Shown here piece after piece: positions 47,016-57,000 of a DNA stretch of 64,000 bases. The stretch is from Microbacterium lacticum (GTDB lineage: Bacteria; Actinomycetota; Actinomycetes; Actinomycetales; Microbacteriaceae). The translations under genes were made by a program, and so were the position numbers. The notes below the pieces were generated by a model that saw only the letters and a list, made by a program, of their open reading frames with translations, made no database searches and had not been told where the DNA came from. Every line of letters begins with the position of its first letter. Position 1 is the first letter of the stretch. The DNA is taken from positions 62,001-126,000 of the forward strand of contig NZ_VFPS01000003.1 of assembly GCF_006716815.1 (NCBI RefSeq), in the 5' to 3' direction.

Positions 47016-48533
47016 TTAGTGCCCCACGCCCGGCCGGAGTGCGGCGATGATGTCGGCGGCTTCCCCCGTTGGCGGGGTGGTCGCGGTGAGTTCGTGTCCG
47101 TCGATGGTGATCGTGACGTCACGCAGCGGGCGCAGCGCGCGGACGATACGGCGGACCGTCACGCCGGTGGTCTTGTAGAGGTGCCGGCTGATCGCGAGAG
47201 CGCAGAACACGACGGTGAGGTGCGCGTGGATCGAGTCCGCGGTCGACGCGAACATCGGCCTCGCCCGCAGGTCGGTCTTTGCCATCCGGAACGTCGCCTC
47301 GACCTGGAACAGGTCATGGTAGGCCGCCACGATCTCTGCAGCGGAAGCCGTCGCGGTGCTGAGGTTGGTGACGTACCCCTTGAGGCCGATGTATTCGCGG
47401 GCCTTCTCGACTCTTGCCCAGTTCACGCCGGGCCCCGTGCCGAGGGTGACGAACCGGTCCTTCTTCGCCGGGCGGGTGCCGGCAGCGATCTGCTCGGCGC
47501 GTTCGATCTGCTTGTTCAACGTGATGTTGTCGCGGATCTTCCGCTTGTGGGAGTACTGCCACACCACTCGCCGCTCCCGCGCGTTCACACCCGCACCCAT
47601 GGTTCGGGTGGTCTCGACCGTCTCCCCATCGGTGACGATGTTCCCGACGGTCGCGTAGTGCTCGGCGAGATCGTATGGCGCGGAGGAGGTGCGGGAGCCG
47701 ACGATGAAACCGAACCCGGCGTCCTCCAGCCGGTTCAGGTTCGCTGCGGACAGCATGCCGGCGTCCGCGACGACCACGACCTCGGTCGCGGAGTGACGTT
47801 CGCGGAACTGGTCGAGGACGGGCAGCAGGGTGAGGGTCTCGCCCCTGTTGCCCGCGAACTCGTGGACTTCGAGGGGGAACCCGCCCTGGTCCACGAGGAG
47901 GCCGACGAGGATCTGCGGGTCGACGCGGCGCTCTTTGCTCATCCCGACCTTGCGGAGCTTGTCTTCACGCTCCGCCTCGAAGTAGAGGGTGGTGACGTCG
48001 TAGAGCACGACGGTGAGCGGGCCAGATCGGGTCGCATGCGCGTAGGCTGCGGCGGCGATCTTCGACCGCCAGTCCTGCTCAACGCTGCGGGCGAGGGTCC
48101 GCCACACGGTCGACAGCGACGGCGCACCCGGGACACCGAGCTCGTCCCACACCCGCAGCGTGTCCGCCTTGCTGGTCGGCTCGACGACGCGGGCCAGGAC
48201 CAGCTTCATGAATGTGTCGTTGCCGACCGCGTCGAACCCGAGACGGGCGTAGGCGTCCTCGAGGACATCCCACAACAACCTGGACCTCGACCCGGTCACC
48301 GTCGGCGCGGTCGTGGCCGGCGGCGTCGCGCCCAGCCCGTCCAGATCGAACGGGACATGCCCGGCCAGCTCCGCGATCCGCTCCCGCGCGATCGCGACCA
48401 GCACCGCGAGCTGCTCATCGTCGTGCGCGGAGCCGAGGTGCTCCACGATCGTCCGCACACCACGGGTCTTCGACGCGATCTGCACCGCCGTCGCACCCGA
48501 CGCGGTGCGCACCTTCCGCACGAACCACCCCAC
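47016..48533 (-). CDS. IS1634-family transposase, copy B
   Basis: An intact 505-residue frame, one residue different from copy A (FMKLV). The IS481-family copy 2 is inserted 14 bp upstream of its ATG, so the native promoter is separated from the gene. Any expression must come from the IS481 end or beyond. Confidence 0.9.
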   Translation of the reverse strand: MGWFVRKVRTASGATAVQIASKTRGVRTIVEHLGSAHDDEQLAVLVAIARERIAELAGHVPFDLDGLGATPPATTAPTVTGSRSRLLWDVLEDAYARLGFDAVGNDTFMKLVLARVVEPTSKADTLRVWDELGVPGAPSLSTVWRTLARSVEQDWRSKIAAAAYAHATRSGPLTVVLYDVTTLYFEAEREDKLRKVGMSKERRVDPQILVGLLVDQGGFPLEVHEFAGNRGETLTLLPVLDQFRERHSATEVVVVADAGMLSAANLNRLEDAGFGFIVGSRTSSAPYDLAEHYATVGNIVTDGETVETTRTMGAGVNARERRVVWQYSHKRKIRDNITLNKQIERAEQIAAGTRPAKKDRFVTLGTGPGVNWARVEKAREYIGLKGYVTNLSTATASAAEIVAAYHDLFQVEATFRMAKTDLRARPMFASTADSIHAHLTVVFCALAISRHLYKTTGVTVRRIVRALRPLRDVTITIDGHELTATTPPTGEAADIIAALRPGVGH

Positions 48534-48547
48534 CGAGCGAGTCTAGA

Positions 48548-49611
48548 TGTACTGACCCAGATCGTTGTTGACGTAGGAGAGACCTCCGGGGTCGAGTTGG
48601 AGCTGTCTAAGTTCTTCAGCTCAAACGCACGGAGGTCTCTCTTGTCTCACGCTAATGCCCGGCTGACTCCGGCCGGCCGGTTGATCATGGTTCAGCGCAT
48701 CCAGTCGGGGCGTGCGGTCGCGCATGTTGCCGCGGAAATGGGGATCTCCCGCACGACCGCGTGGCGGTGGTGGCGCAGGTTCCGGGAGTGCGGCCCGGCG
48801 GGCCTGATCGATCGTTCCAGCGTCGCCCGCTCCCACCCTCGCCAGACCAAAGCGTGCGTGGAGGCGAGGGTGCGGATCATGCGGCACCTCACTCGGCGTG
48901 GGCCGGTGTTCATCGCTGACAAGCTCGGCTTGCAGGCCTCAACGGTCGGTAGGGTGTTGCGCCGCCACCACGTGCCGTTGCTGCGGGAGCTGGACCCGGT
49001 CACGGGGTCCGTGATCCGCGCGACCCGCCGATCCGCGCAGCGTTACGAGCATGATCATCCCGGGTCCCTGATCCACGTTGATGTGAAGAAACTCGGCCGT
49101 ATCCCCGACGGCGGCGGATGGCGTCTGCATGGCCGCGGGCAACGTCCTGCGCGCAAGCGGGGCCTGGGTTACGACTACGTGCACACCGTCATCGACGACC
49201 ATTCCCGAGTTGCTTACGCGGAGATCCACGACGACGAGAAAGGCACCACCGCGGCGGGCGTCCTCGACCGCGCGATCGCGTTCTACGCGCGCCTCGGCGT
49301 CACAGTCGAACGCGTCATCAGCGACAACGCGTTCGCTTACCGCCACTCGGCCGCGTTCAAGGCCGTGGTCGACGCGCACGGCATCCGACAGCGGTTCATC
49401 AAACCGCACTGCCCCTGGACCAACGGGAAAGTCGAACGCCTCAACCGCACCCTCGCCACCGAGTGGGCCTACGCCCGCCCCTGGAGCTCGAACGACGACC
49501 GAAAAGCAGGGTTGACGACCTGGCTCGACTACTACAACCTAGACAGGCACCACCTCGGCATCGGAGGCAAAACCCCCATCGACCGAATCAACAACGGTCG
49601 AGGTCAGTACA
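48548..49611 (+). mobile_element. IS481-family insertion sequence, copy 2
   Basis: A 1,064-bp element with the same ends as copy 1, in the opposite orientation. It is flanked by the 6-bp duplication TCTAGA (48542-48547 and 49612-49617). It is nested in IS1634 copy B upstream of that transposase; copy A shows the uninterrupted site (GAGTCTAGATCG near 45882). Confidence 0.96.
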
Positions 49612-49616
49612 TCTAG
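48642..49616 (+). CDS. IS481-family transposase, copy 2
   Basis: A 324-residue DDE transposase matching copy 1 except the last residue (QYI here, QYT in copy 1), because the final codon and TAG stop come from the target site. The start is taken as TTG 48642 after GGAGG. Confidence 0.93.
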   Translation: MSHANARLTPAGRLIMVQRIQSGRAVAHVAAEMGISRTTAWRWWRRFRECGPAGLIDRSSVARSHPRQTKACVEARVRIMRHLTRRGPVFIADKLGLQASTVGRVLRRHHVPLLRELDPVTGSVIRATRRSAQRYEHDHPGSLIHVDVKKLGRIPDGGGWRLHGRGQRPARKRGLGYDYVHTVIDDHSRVAYAEIHDDEKGTTAAGVLDRAIAFYARLGVTVERVISDNAFAYRHSAAFKAVVDAHGIRQRFIKPHCPWTNGKVERLNRTLATEWAYARPWSSNDDRKAGLTTWLDYYNLDRHHLGIGGKTPIDRINNGRGQYI

Positions 49617-49718
49617 ATCGACGCCATTAGTGCCCCGCACGAGGCACCAGCACCCCCGGAAAATCAAGCCTCAACGATCCTCAACCCGCGAAATCACCCG
49701 ACGGTGACACGATCCAGG

Positions 49719-49955
49719 TCTCAAGTTCAGCTGTGATCTTGACAGACATCAAAAGACAGGTCCAGCTGAACGTGATGGATGTCTCCAAAGCGTACGGAGG
49801 GACTTCAGTTATCGACATAACGGGGATCTCTCGCTGCGCCACCTCACCAACGAACTAGTGCAGCGCAACGTGAGATTGCGCAAGAGCGGTGTTTTGCAAG
49901 CCCTCGCGAAATCAACGACCTCACAGTCGGCGCCATCGGAAGTAGCCGCATCCTC
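49719..49955 (+). repeat. Right copy of the 237-bp direct repeat
   Basis: It is identical to 46764-47000 as far as read. It carries the end of the putative lipoprotein gene (stop at 49856-49858) and the start of the following hydrolase-like remnant, which continues past the repeat. Confidence 0.9.
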
Positions 49956-50167
49956 AGCCAGCTTCAGAAGTCGGACTATCTCGAACGGGTCATGTCAGGC
50001 GCGGTCCAGCTCTACCTCTAGCAACCCGACCAAGATCGCATAGTCGAGATGATCGGCAACCCGAGCGCGTCGACGACGCATGCCATCACCTACGTGCCCG
50101 GCATATTCAGCAACCAATACTCCTTCTACGGTGGCGAGGTGCAGCAGGTCGGTAGCTGGTTGAACGG
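49864..50167 (+). pseudogene. Putative alpha/beta-hydrolase-like remnant
   Basis: One frame reads REINDLTVGAIGSSRILSQL, then KSDYLERVMSGAVQLYL, an amber codon at 50019-50021, and IVEMIGNPSASTTHAITYVP followed by GIFSNQYSFYGGEVQQVGSW. The THAITYVPG strand resembles the start of DUF1023-type alpha/beta hydrolases. It is cut by the IS21-family end at 50168. Both the stop and the truncation make it non-functional. Family assignment is tentative. Confidence 0.45.
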
Positions 50168-50785
50168 TGACGGCGCTCACTGAAGTTCCCCACTTCTGCT
50201 CGGCGGGTTCCAGCGGTCGCTGAAAATCCCCACCCTGGGTCGCTCCGCCGCATGAGGCGGCCTTCCTCGATGCTGGTGGTCTCTGACCACACACCAGCTT
50301 CCGAGGGAGGCCCTCTTCTCATGCTTTCAGAGAGGAGCAGCGTGGACATCCACGCGCTGAAACGGCAGGGGATGACGATCAGCGAGATCCGCCGCACCCA
50401 TCACGACCGTAAGACGTTTCGCGCGTATTTGAGCGGGGAACGCACCCCGGGGCAGCGGGAACGCGCCGCGCCGGACCCGTTCGACGCGTTCGTCGACTAC
50501 GTCACCGCTCGGCTGGCCGAGGACCCGCACCTGTGGGCGGCTACGCTACTCGACGAGCTGCGGTCGCTGGGCTGCGACGGCGCGTATCCGACGCCGACCC
50601 GGCAGATCCGGGATCGCGGGCTGCGTCCGGCATGCACGGCCTGCGCGCACGTTACGCAGCGGCCGAACGCGATCATCGATCACCCGCCGGGCGACGAGAC
50701 GCAGTTCGACTGGCTCGAGCTGCCAGATCCGCCGGAGCACTGGGGGTTCTCTATCGTGGGCTCGCCGACTTCATCTCCTCGCTGA
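50168..50785 (+). mobile_element. IS21-family remnant
   Basis: One end is plausible at TGACGGCGCTCACTGAAGTT (50168). The istA 5' half follows, then the homology stops. No istB or second terminus is present. Confidence 0.7.
50321..50785 (+). pseudogene. IS21 transposase IstA, 3'-truncated
   Basis: The N-terminal helix-turn-helix region (VDIHALKRQGMTISEIRRTH) and ARLAEDPHLWAATLLDELRS are followed by HPPGDETQFDWLELPDPPEH, the beginning of the DDE core. After about residue 145 the frame leaves the family and stops. An intact IstA has 400-500 residues. Confidence 0.8.
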
Positions 50786-50977
50786 GCGACGACGACGCGT
50801 ACTTCCAGCATTCGGTCCTCGTTGGCCGCCCCTCGCACGGGCACTTGTAGACGTTGTTCGCATACCGGACGAGATCACCAACAGACGCTGAATCGGCCTG
50901 ACTTTCGTTTCCGTGCTCCACCCAGCTCCGAGCAGGGATGTCGCGCGAGGACGAGCATGTCCCGACCCGCCTCTAGG
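50786..50977. other. Gene-poor gap between IS21 remnant and IS481 copy 3
   Basis: A second frame through 50750-50850 encodes FISSLSDDDAYFQHSVLVGR and stops; I do not recognise it. The rest up to the CTAG target shows no open frame of note. Before IS481 copy 3 arrived this DNA was directly upstream of jetA and probably held its promoter. Confidence 0.4.
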
Positions 50978-51947
50978 TGTACTGACCTCGACCGTTGTTG
51001 ATTCGGTCGATGGGGGTTTTGCCTCCGATGCCGAGGTGGTGCCTGTCTAGGTTGTAGTAGTCGAGCCAGGTCGTCAACCCTGCTTTTCGGTCGTCGTTCG
51101 AGCTCCAGGGGCGGGCGTAGGCCCACTCGGTGGCGAGGGTGCGGTTGAGGCGTTCGACTTTCCCGTTGGTCCAGGGGCAGTGCGGTTTGATGAACCGCTG
51201 TCGGATGCCGTGCGCGTCGACCACTGCCTTGAACGCGGCCGAGTGGCGGTAAGCGAACGCGTTGTCGCTGATGACGCGTTCGACTGTGACGCCGAGGCGC
51301 GCGTAGAACGCGATCGCCCGCTCGAGCACACCCGCCGCGGTGGTGCCTTTCTCGTCGTCGTGGATCTCCGCGTAAGCAACTCGGGAATGGTCGTCGATGA
51401 CGGTGTGCACGTAGTCGTAACCCAGGCCCCGCTTGCGCGCAGGACGTTGCCCGCGGCCATGCAGACGCCATCCGCCGCCGTCGGGGATACGGCCGAGTTT
51501 CTTCACATCAACGTGGATCAGGGACCCGGGATGATCATGCTCGTAACGCTGCGCGGATCGGCGGGTCGCGCGGATCACGGACCCCGTGACCGGGTCCAGC
51601 TCCCGCAGCAACGGCACGTGGTGGCGGCGCAACACCCTACCGACCGTTGAGGCCTGCAAGCCGAGCTTGTCAGCGATGAACACCGGCCCACGCCGAGTGA
51701 GGTGCCGCATGATCCGCACCCTCGCCTCCACGCACGCTTTGGTCTGGCGAGGGTGGGAGCGGGCGACGCTGGAACGATCGATCAGGCCCGCCGGGCCGCA
51801 CTCCCGGAACCTGCGCCACCACCGCCACGCGGTCGTGCGGGAGATCCCCATTTCCGCGGCGACATGCGCGACCGCACGCCCCGACTGGATGCGCTGAACC
51901 ATGATCAACCGGCCGGCCGGAGTCAGCCGGGCATTAGCGTGAGACAA
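50973..51947 (-). CDS. IS481-family transposase, copy 3
   Basis: A 324-residue transposase with the same TTG start and DDE residues. It differs from copies 1 and 2 at one recognised residue (VLERAIA instead of VLDRAIA) within a clustered patch of base changes. Its stop is the TAG of the flanking target duplication. Confidence 0.92.
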   Translation of the reverse strand: MSHANARLTPAGRLIMVQRIQSGRAVAHVAAEMGISRTTAWRWWRRFRECGPAGLIDRSSVARSHPRQTKACVEARVRIMRHLTRRGPVFIADKLGLQASTVGRVLRRHHVPLLRELDPVTGSVIRATRRSAQRYEHDHPGSLIHVDVKKLGRIPDGGGWRLHGRGQRPARKRGLGYDYVHTVIDDHSRVAYAEIHDDEKGTTAAGVLERAIAFYARLGVTVERVISDNAFAYRHSAAFKAVVDAHGIRQRFIKPHCPWTNGKVERLNRTLATEWAYARPWSSNDDRKAGLTTWLDYYNLDRHHLGIGGKTPIDRINNGRGQYT

Positions 51948-52041
51948 GAGAGACCTCCGTGCGTTTGAGCTGAAGAACTTAGACAGCTCCAACTCGACCC
52001 CGGAGGTCTCTCCTACGTCAACAACGATCTGGGTCAGTACA
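50978..52041 (-). mobile_element. IS481-family insertion sequence, copy 3
   Basis: A 1,064-bp element in the same orientation as copy 1, flanked by the 6-bp duplication TCTAGG (50972-50977 and 52042-52047). Its right end is 17 bp from the jetA start. A short patch near 51316-51336 differs from copies 1 and 2. Confidence 0.95.
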
Positions 52042-52058
52042 TCTAGGCTGTAACCGAC

Positions 52059-53483
52059 ATGGATCTCGACGAAATCGACCGACTGCGGGAGCGGCATCCC
52101 GCTTGGCGATTGCTGCGGGCGCACAACGCGCCGCTCATCCTCGCATTCCTCGGCGGGAGATTCATTGAAGGCAACCGCGGCGCGGTGCCCGCCGGCGAGC
52201 TTGTGTCCGCGCTGGACGACTTTCTCTACGCAGTGCATCGCACGGAACCCGAGCGCTATGTCGCCGATCCGGCCGCGTATCTCGATGACTGGGCGACCCC
52301 GGAGGCGGGCTGGCTGAGGCGGTTCTACCCCGCGGCATCCGATGAGGTGCACTACGAAGCCACGCCCGCGCTCGAACGGGCCTACGCGTGGATCCAGAGC
52401 CTACGCAGTCGCGCATTCGTCGGCACTGAGTCGCGCTTGCAGACCGCCGTCGACCTGCTCCGTCAGATCGTGCACGGTTCCGAGACCGACGCAGACCAGC
52501 GCATCGCCGAGATCGAGCGTCGCCAGGCGGCGATCGAGGCCGAACTGGCCGCGGCCCGCCGAGGACGCTTCGACACGCTCGACGACACCGCGCTGCGTGA
52601 GCGCTACCAGCAGTTCGCCGCGACCGCCCGAGAACTGCTCAGGGACTTCCGTGAGGTCGAGGAGAACTTCCGTAGCCTCGACCGATCGGCGCGCGAGAAG
52701 ATCGCCGGCTGGGGAGGCGGCAAGGGCGAGCTGCTGGCCGACCTCGTCTCGAGCCGTACGGACATCACGGCGTCCGATCAAGGACGCAGCTTCCAGGCCT
52801 TCTACGACCTGCTGCTCTCCGAAGAACGCCAGAGTGAGCTGACCGATCTGCTCGGGGCAGTGCAGTCGCTGCCGCAGCTGCCCGTCGACAGCCGACTGCG
52901 CGGCGTCCACCATGATTGGGCGGATGCCGCCGAACGGACCCAGCAGACGGTGCGGAACCTGTCCGAGCAGCTGCGCCGGTTCCTCGAAGACCAAGTATGG
53001 GTCGAGAACCGGCGTGTTCTCGACCTCGTGCGCACAGTGGAGGCGGCCGCCCTCGCCGCACGCGAGACTCCGCCGCTCGATATCGGGCTCGTTGTGGACC
53101 AGCCGGGGGTGCCGATCGCCCTGCCCTTCGAGCGTCCGTTGTACGATCCCCAGCCGGACGTCGCCGTCGACAGCCTGCCCGCCCCCGCCGAGCTCGATGT
53201 CACGGAGCTCGACGGCCTGCTCACCCAGCGGTTCGTCGACACCGAGCGGCTCACCGAGAACATCCGGGCGGTCGTGCCGCCGCGGACCTCGGTCGCACTC
53301 GACGAGATCATCGCTCTCTACCCTGTGGAGGAGGGCATCGCTGAGATCCTCGGGTACCTGTCCCTCCACGGTGACGGCATCACCGTGGAGACGACCGACG
53401 AGCAGACGGTGATCGGCTATGCGGATTCCGGTGGCGCGCCCCGCCGCGTCCGGATGAACAGAGCACTGGTGAGGCGAGCATGA
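52059..53483 (+). CDS. jetA: Wadjet defence protein JetA (DUF3375, MukF-like kleisin)
   Basis: The 474-residue protein begins RLRERHPAWRLLRAHNAPLI, the DUF3375 hallmark, with FLGGRFIEGNRG following. Helical regions include LQTAVDLLRQIVHGSETDAD and RFDTLDDTALRERYQQFAAT. In Wadjet, JetA is the kleisin bridging the JetC ATPase heads, and the complex extrudes plasmid DNA loops before cleavage. The ATG at 52059 is the only start, because an in-frame TAA lies 9 bp upstream. There is no strong ribosome site, and an IS ends 17 bp upstream. The stop overlaps jetB (ATGA). Confidence 0.93.
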   Translation: MDLDEIDRLRERHPAWRLLRAHNAPLILAFLGGRFIEGNRGAVPAGELVSALDDFLYAVHRTEPERYVADPAAYLDDWATPEAGWLRRFYPAASDEVHYEATPALERAYAWIQSLRSRAFVGTESRLQTAVDLLRQIVHGSETDADQRIAEIERRQAAIEAELAAARRGRFDTLDDTALRERYQQFAATARELLRDFREVEENFRSLDRSAREKIAGWGGGKGELLADLVSSRTDITASDQGRSFQAFYDLLLSEERQSELTDLLGAVQSLPQLPVDSRLRGVHHDWADAAERTQQTVRNLSEQLRRFLEDQVWVENRRVLDLVRTVEAAALAARETPPLDIGLVVDQPGVPIALPFERPLYDPQPDVAVDSLPAPAELDVTELDGLLTQRFVDTERLTENIRAVVPPRTSVALDEIIALYPVEEGIAEILGYLSLHGDGITVETTDEQTVIGYADSGGAPRRVRMNRALVRRA

Positions 53484-54094
53484 GGACCCCCGACGAGCAG
53501 GCGGTCGCGAGCGCGATCATCCACCTGATGCGCGACGTCGTGTATCGCGAGGCTTCGGCGCACGAGACCGTGTGGGCGACTTTGCAGCGTCATCGAGGTC
53601 GCGTCGCCGACCACTTCGCCGCGATCGGCATCGACGTCGTCGTCGACGAGACCGAGGGCTACGCCTATCTGTTGACACGCGAGACCGAAGACGGCGAGGA
53701 GTCGCTGCCGCGCCTTGTCCGCCGGCGGAGCCTCACATACAACGTCAGCCTTCTCCTCGTGCTGCTGCGTCGCCGCATGGTCGAGTTCGAGTCGGCCGGC
53801 GGGGACGGCAAGCTCGTGCTCACGCGCGACCAGCTTGTCGAGATGCTGCGGGTGCTCCAGCAGTCGTCGAGCAACGAGGCGCGCATCATCGACCAGGCCG
53901 ACCGGACCATCGCCCAGGTCGCCGAACTCGGCTTTCTCCGCGAACTCCGCGGCCAGGCCGGCGCATGGGAGGTGCGCCGCATCCTCAAGGCGTACGTCGA
54001 CGCGCAGACCCTGTCTGACTTCGCCGGCCGATTGAGCGTCTACGCCGGGGCGACGGCCGAGGCATCCGGCACCGCCGAAGGAGATGGCGCGTGA
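53480..54094 (+). CDS. jetB: Wadjet defence protein JetB (DUF4194, MukE-like)
   Basis: The 204-residue protein has the DUF4194 pattern: VASAIIHLMRDVVYREASAH, YAYLLTRETEDGEESLPRLV and RRSLTYNVSLLLVLLRRRMV. Winged-helix elements follow (NEARIIDQADRTIAQVAELG). JetB is the KITE-type partner of JetA. It overlaps jetA and jetC by 4 bp each, implying translational coupling. Confidence 0.92.
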   Translation: MRTPDEQAVASAIIHLMRDVVYREASAHETVWATLQRHRGRVADHFAAIGIDVVVDETEGYAYLLTRETEDGEESLPRLVRRRSLTYNVSLLLVLLRRRMVEFESAGGDGKLVLTRDQLVEMLRVLQQSSSNEARIIDQADRTIAQVAELGFLRELRGQAGAWEVRRILKAYVDAQTLSDFAGRLSVYAGATAEASGTAEGDGA

Positions 54095-57000
54095 CCAGCA
54101 CCCTCTTCTCGGCCCTCGACGCGCCCGCCGAGTCCCATCAGCGCACCGGCTACCGGCTGCAGACCGTGGAGGTCTTCAACTGGGGCACGTTCGACAAACA
54201 CGTGTGGAACCTGCGCCTCGACTCTCAGACATCGCTGCTGACCGGCGACATCGGCAGCGGCAAGTCGACGCTCGTGGATGCCGTGACGACACTCCTCCTG
54301 CCGGCGCACCGTATCGCCTACAACAAGGCCGCCGGCGCCGATGTCAAAGAGCGGACGCTCCGCAGCTATGTCGAAGGCCACTACAAGTCGGAGCGCAATG
54401 AGGCGACCGGCGCTTCGAGGCCGGTCGGGCTGCGTGACCACCGGTCATACTCCGTGATCCTCGGGGTCTTCGCGAACGAAGGCTACGGCGAGCAGATCAC
54501 CATTGCGCAGGTGTTCCATCAGAAGGACCGCACCGGTCAGCCGGATCGGTTCTTCGTGACCGCGTCGGCGGCGCTGTCGATCGATCCCGACTTCACCGCC
54601 TTCGGGAGCGACCTGAAGGCGCTGCGTTCACGGCTGCGCGCCGGCGGCGCCGACATCGACAACACGTTCCCCGACTACCACCGGCGGGTCCGCCGGCTGC
54701 TCGGCATCCGCTCCGAGCAGGCGATGGAGCTGTTCCACCAGACTGTGTCGATGAAGTCGGTCGGCAACCTCAACGACTTCGTCCGTGACCACATGCTCGA
54801 ACCGGTCGACGCCGCACCGAAGGTCAAGGCGATCGTCGACCATTTCGAGAACCTCGTGAAGGCGCATGAAGCCGTTCGCACGGCGATTGATCAGCTCGCC
54901 GTGCTCGCACCGCTCGTGGCCGCCGGGGATCGATATGACGACGCCGCGGCACGCCATGCGGGACTCACCGACCAGCGCAGCGCCGTGGTGCCCTATCTTG
55001 CCGAGCGGGTGCGCGAGCTGCTCGACGGCGAGATCGGCGTGCGCGAGGGTGAGGTCACGGCACTCGAGTCCCAGCGGGCCGACGTCGATCGCCGTCGTGC
55101 CGATCTCGTGCCGATACGCGACCGACTCAAACTCGAGCGGGCCGGCGTGGGCGGCGATCGGCTGAAGGAGCTCGACGTCGAGATCCCCCGCGCCGGTCTC
55201 GAACGCGACAGCCGCGCCGATCGGCGGCGAAAGTACGACGCGCTGCTTCAGGGGGCTCAGCTCGCGCCGGTGGAGGATGCCGCGGACTTCCTCTCTCGCA
55301 GCGAAGAGGCGCAGTTGCTCCGGGGGCGACTCGACGAACGCCTGGGCGCTTTGAAGGACCGGCGTGACCCCCTCTTCGTGCAGCGCACCGACCTCCGCCG
55401 GTCACGAACGGCTGCGCAGGAGGAGATCGATCGCCTGCGCGACGGACGCAGCAACGTCGGGCGTGATCTCGATCGAGTGCGCGCAGCATTGTGTGACGCG
55501 TTGGATCTGGATACCGACGAACTTCCGTTCGCCGGTGAGCTGCTCGATGTCCGCGAGACTCATGCACAGTGGCGTGGCGCCGCGGAGCGCGTTCTGCGCG
55601 GCTTCGCGCTGTCGCTCCTCGTGTCGCAGGAGCATTACGCGGCCGTGTCGGAGTGGGTGAACGATCACCGGCTCGGCGCACGTCTGGTGTACCTGCGCGT
55701 GCCCGAGCGGCGCGTGCGCAGCATCCCCACCGCGCGGTCCGGGAGGCGACTCATCGACGTGATCGACGTGGAGTCGGGAGCGTTCGCGGATTACCTCGTC
55801 GCGGAACTCGCCTCGCGTGCTGATCATGTGCTCGCGGAGTCCGTCGAGGAGCTCCGGCGCGAGGAGCGCGCCGTGACGCGCGAGGGACTCGTGCGCGATC
55901 GCGATCGCCACGAGAAGGACGACCGCCGCAGCGCTCTGGACCCGCGTGCATGGGTGCTCGGCCGCGCCACCGAGCAGAAGATCGCGGCACTCACCGAAGA
56001 GCGCGACCGGCACGACGACGACCTGGCGCGCATTGACCGGGAGTTCGAGGTCGTGGATGCCGATGCCGCCGCCCTTGCCGGTCTCGGCCGTGCCCTGACC
56101 GGTCTCGAGCAGTACGGGGCCTGGCGCGAGATCGACACGGCCGAGGCTTCCGCCCAGCTGACCGCGCTGGAGACAGAGCGCGAGCGCCTCGTCGCCGGGT
56201 CATCCGCGCTCGTCGAGATCGATCGTCAGCTCGCGGAGATCGACGAGCAGGATGCCGGGCTGCGCGCAGAAGCCGACGCGGCGACCCAGCGACTCGGTGC
56301 TGCGCGCGCTGACGTTGTCGCGATGCGCGCGCGTGATGACGCCGAACGGACAGCACTCGAGGCCCTGGGCCCCGACATCGTCGCGCGAGCGCGTGAGCAC
56401 TATCCCGCGCTCGCCGATCGCGTCACCCGCGCAGAGGTGCGCACCGTCGAGGACTGCGACCGGCTTCGGGCGAGCCTCACCGGCGCGCTGACGGCGGCGA
56501 TCGAGGCGGCGCAGCGAGAGATGAACGGTTACACCACGGGCATCCAGCAACAGATGAGCGAGTTCCTGCGGCGGTGGCCCGACCAGCGGTCCGAGCTCGA
56601 CGCGAGTGTGCGTGCGATCGCTGGCTTCCGCGAGCTCCACACGCGCGTGCTTCGGGACGATCTGCCGCGCTACGAGGAGGAGTTCCGTCACCAGCTCAAC
56701 ACGAATGCCGTACGCGAACTCGCTCAGTTCAACGCATGGCTGCGGCGCCAGGCCGACGAGATCCGCGGGCGCGTCGACGTCATCAACGAGGCGCTTGCCG
56801 CGATCGACTACAACCCTGGTCGCATCATCGTGCTCGTCGCCGAGCCGACCGTGAACCAGGAGGTTCGGCAGTTCCGCGCCGACCTGCGCGACGCGACGGC
56901 AGACCTCCTCGCCGAGGCGGGAGACGGCACCGCGGAGGCGCGGTTCGAGCAGATCCGGCTGCTCATCGAGCGGTTACAGGGGCGTGTCGGCCACGCCGAC

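Larger units (their letters stand above)
47001..49718 (-). mobile_element. IS1634-family insertion sequence, copy B, containing IS481 copy 2
   Basis: The ends are CTGGATCGTGTCA (47001-47013; a preceding C may belong to it) and its complement ending 49718. Without the nested IS481-family element (1,064 bp plus 6 bp duplicated) it is about 1.65 kb. It is flanked by 237-bp direct repeats. IS1634 of Mycoplasma mycoides is known for long, variable target duplications. Confidence 0.92.

Noticed and set aside
47019..49616. A fused 865-codon plus-strand frame running through IS1634 into IS481
   Set aside because: The first 500 codons are antisense to the IS1634 transposase; only the IS481-family part is a real gene.
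46764..49955. Segmental duplication unrelated to transposition
   Set aside because: The repeats abut the IS1634 inverted ends exactly, and this family is known for long target duplications, so transposition is simpler.
41370..52041. Composite transposon carrying the Wadjet operon
   Set aside because: No matching IS copy flanks the right side of jetABCD, and each IS481 copy has its own target duplication, showing independent insertions.
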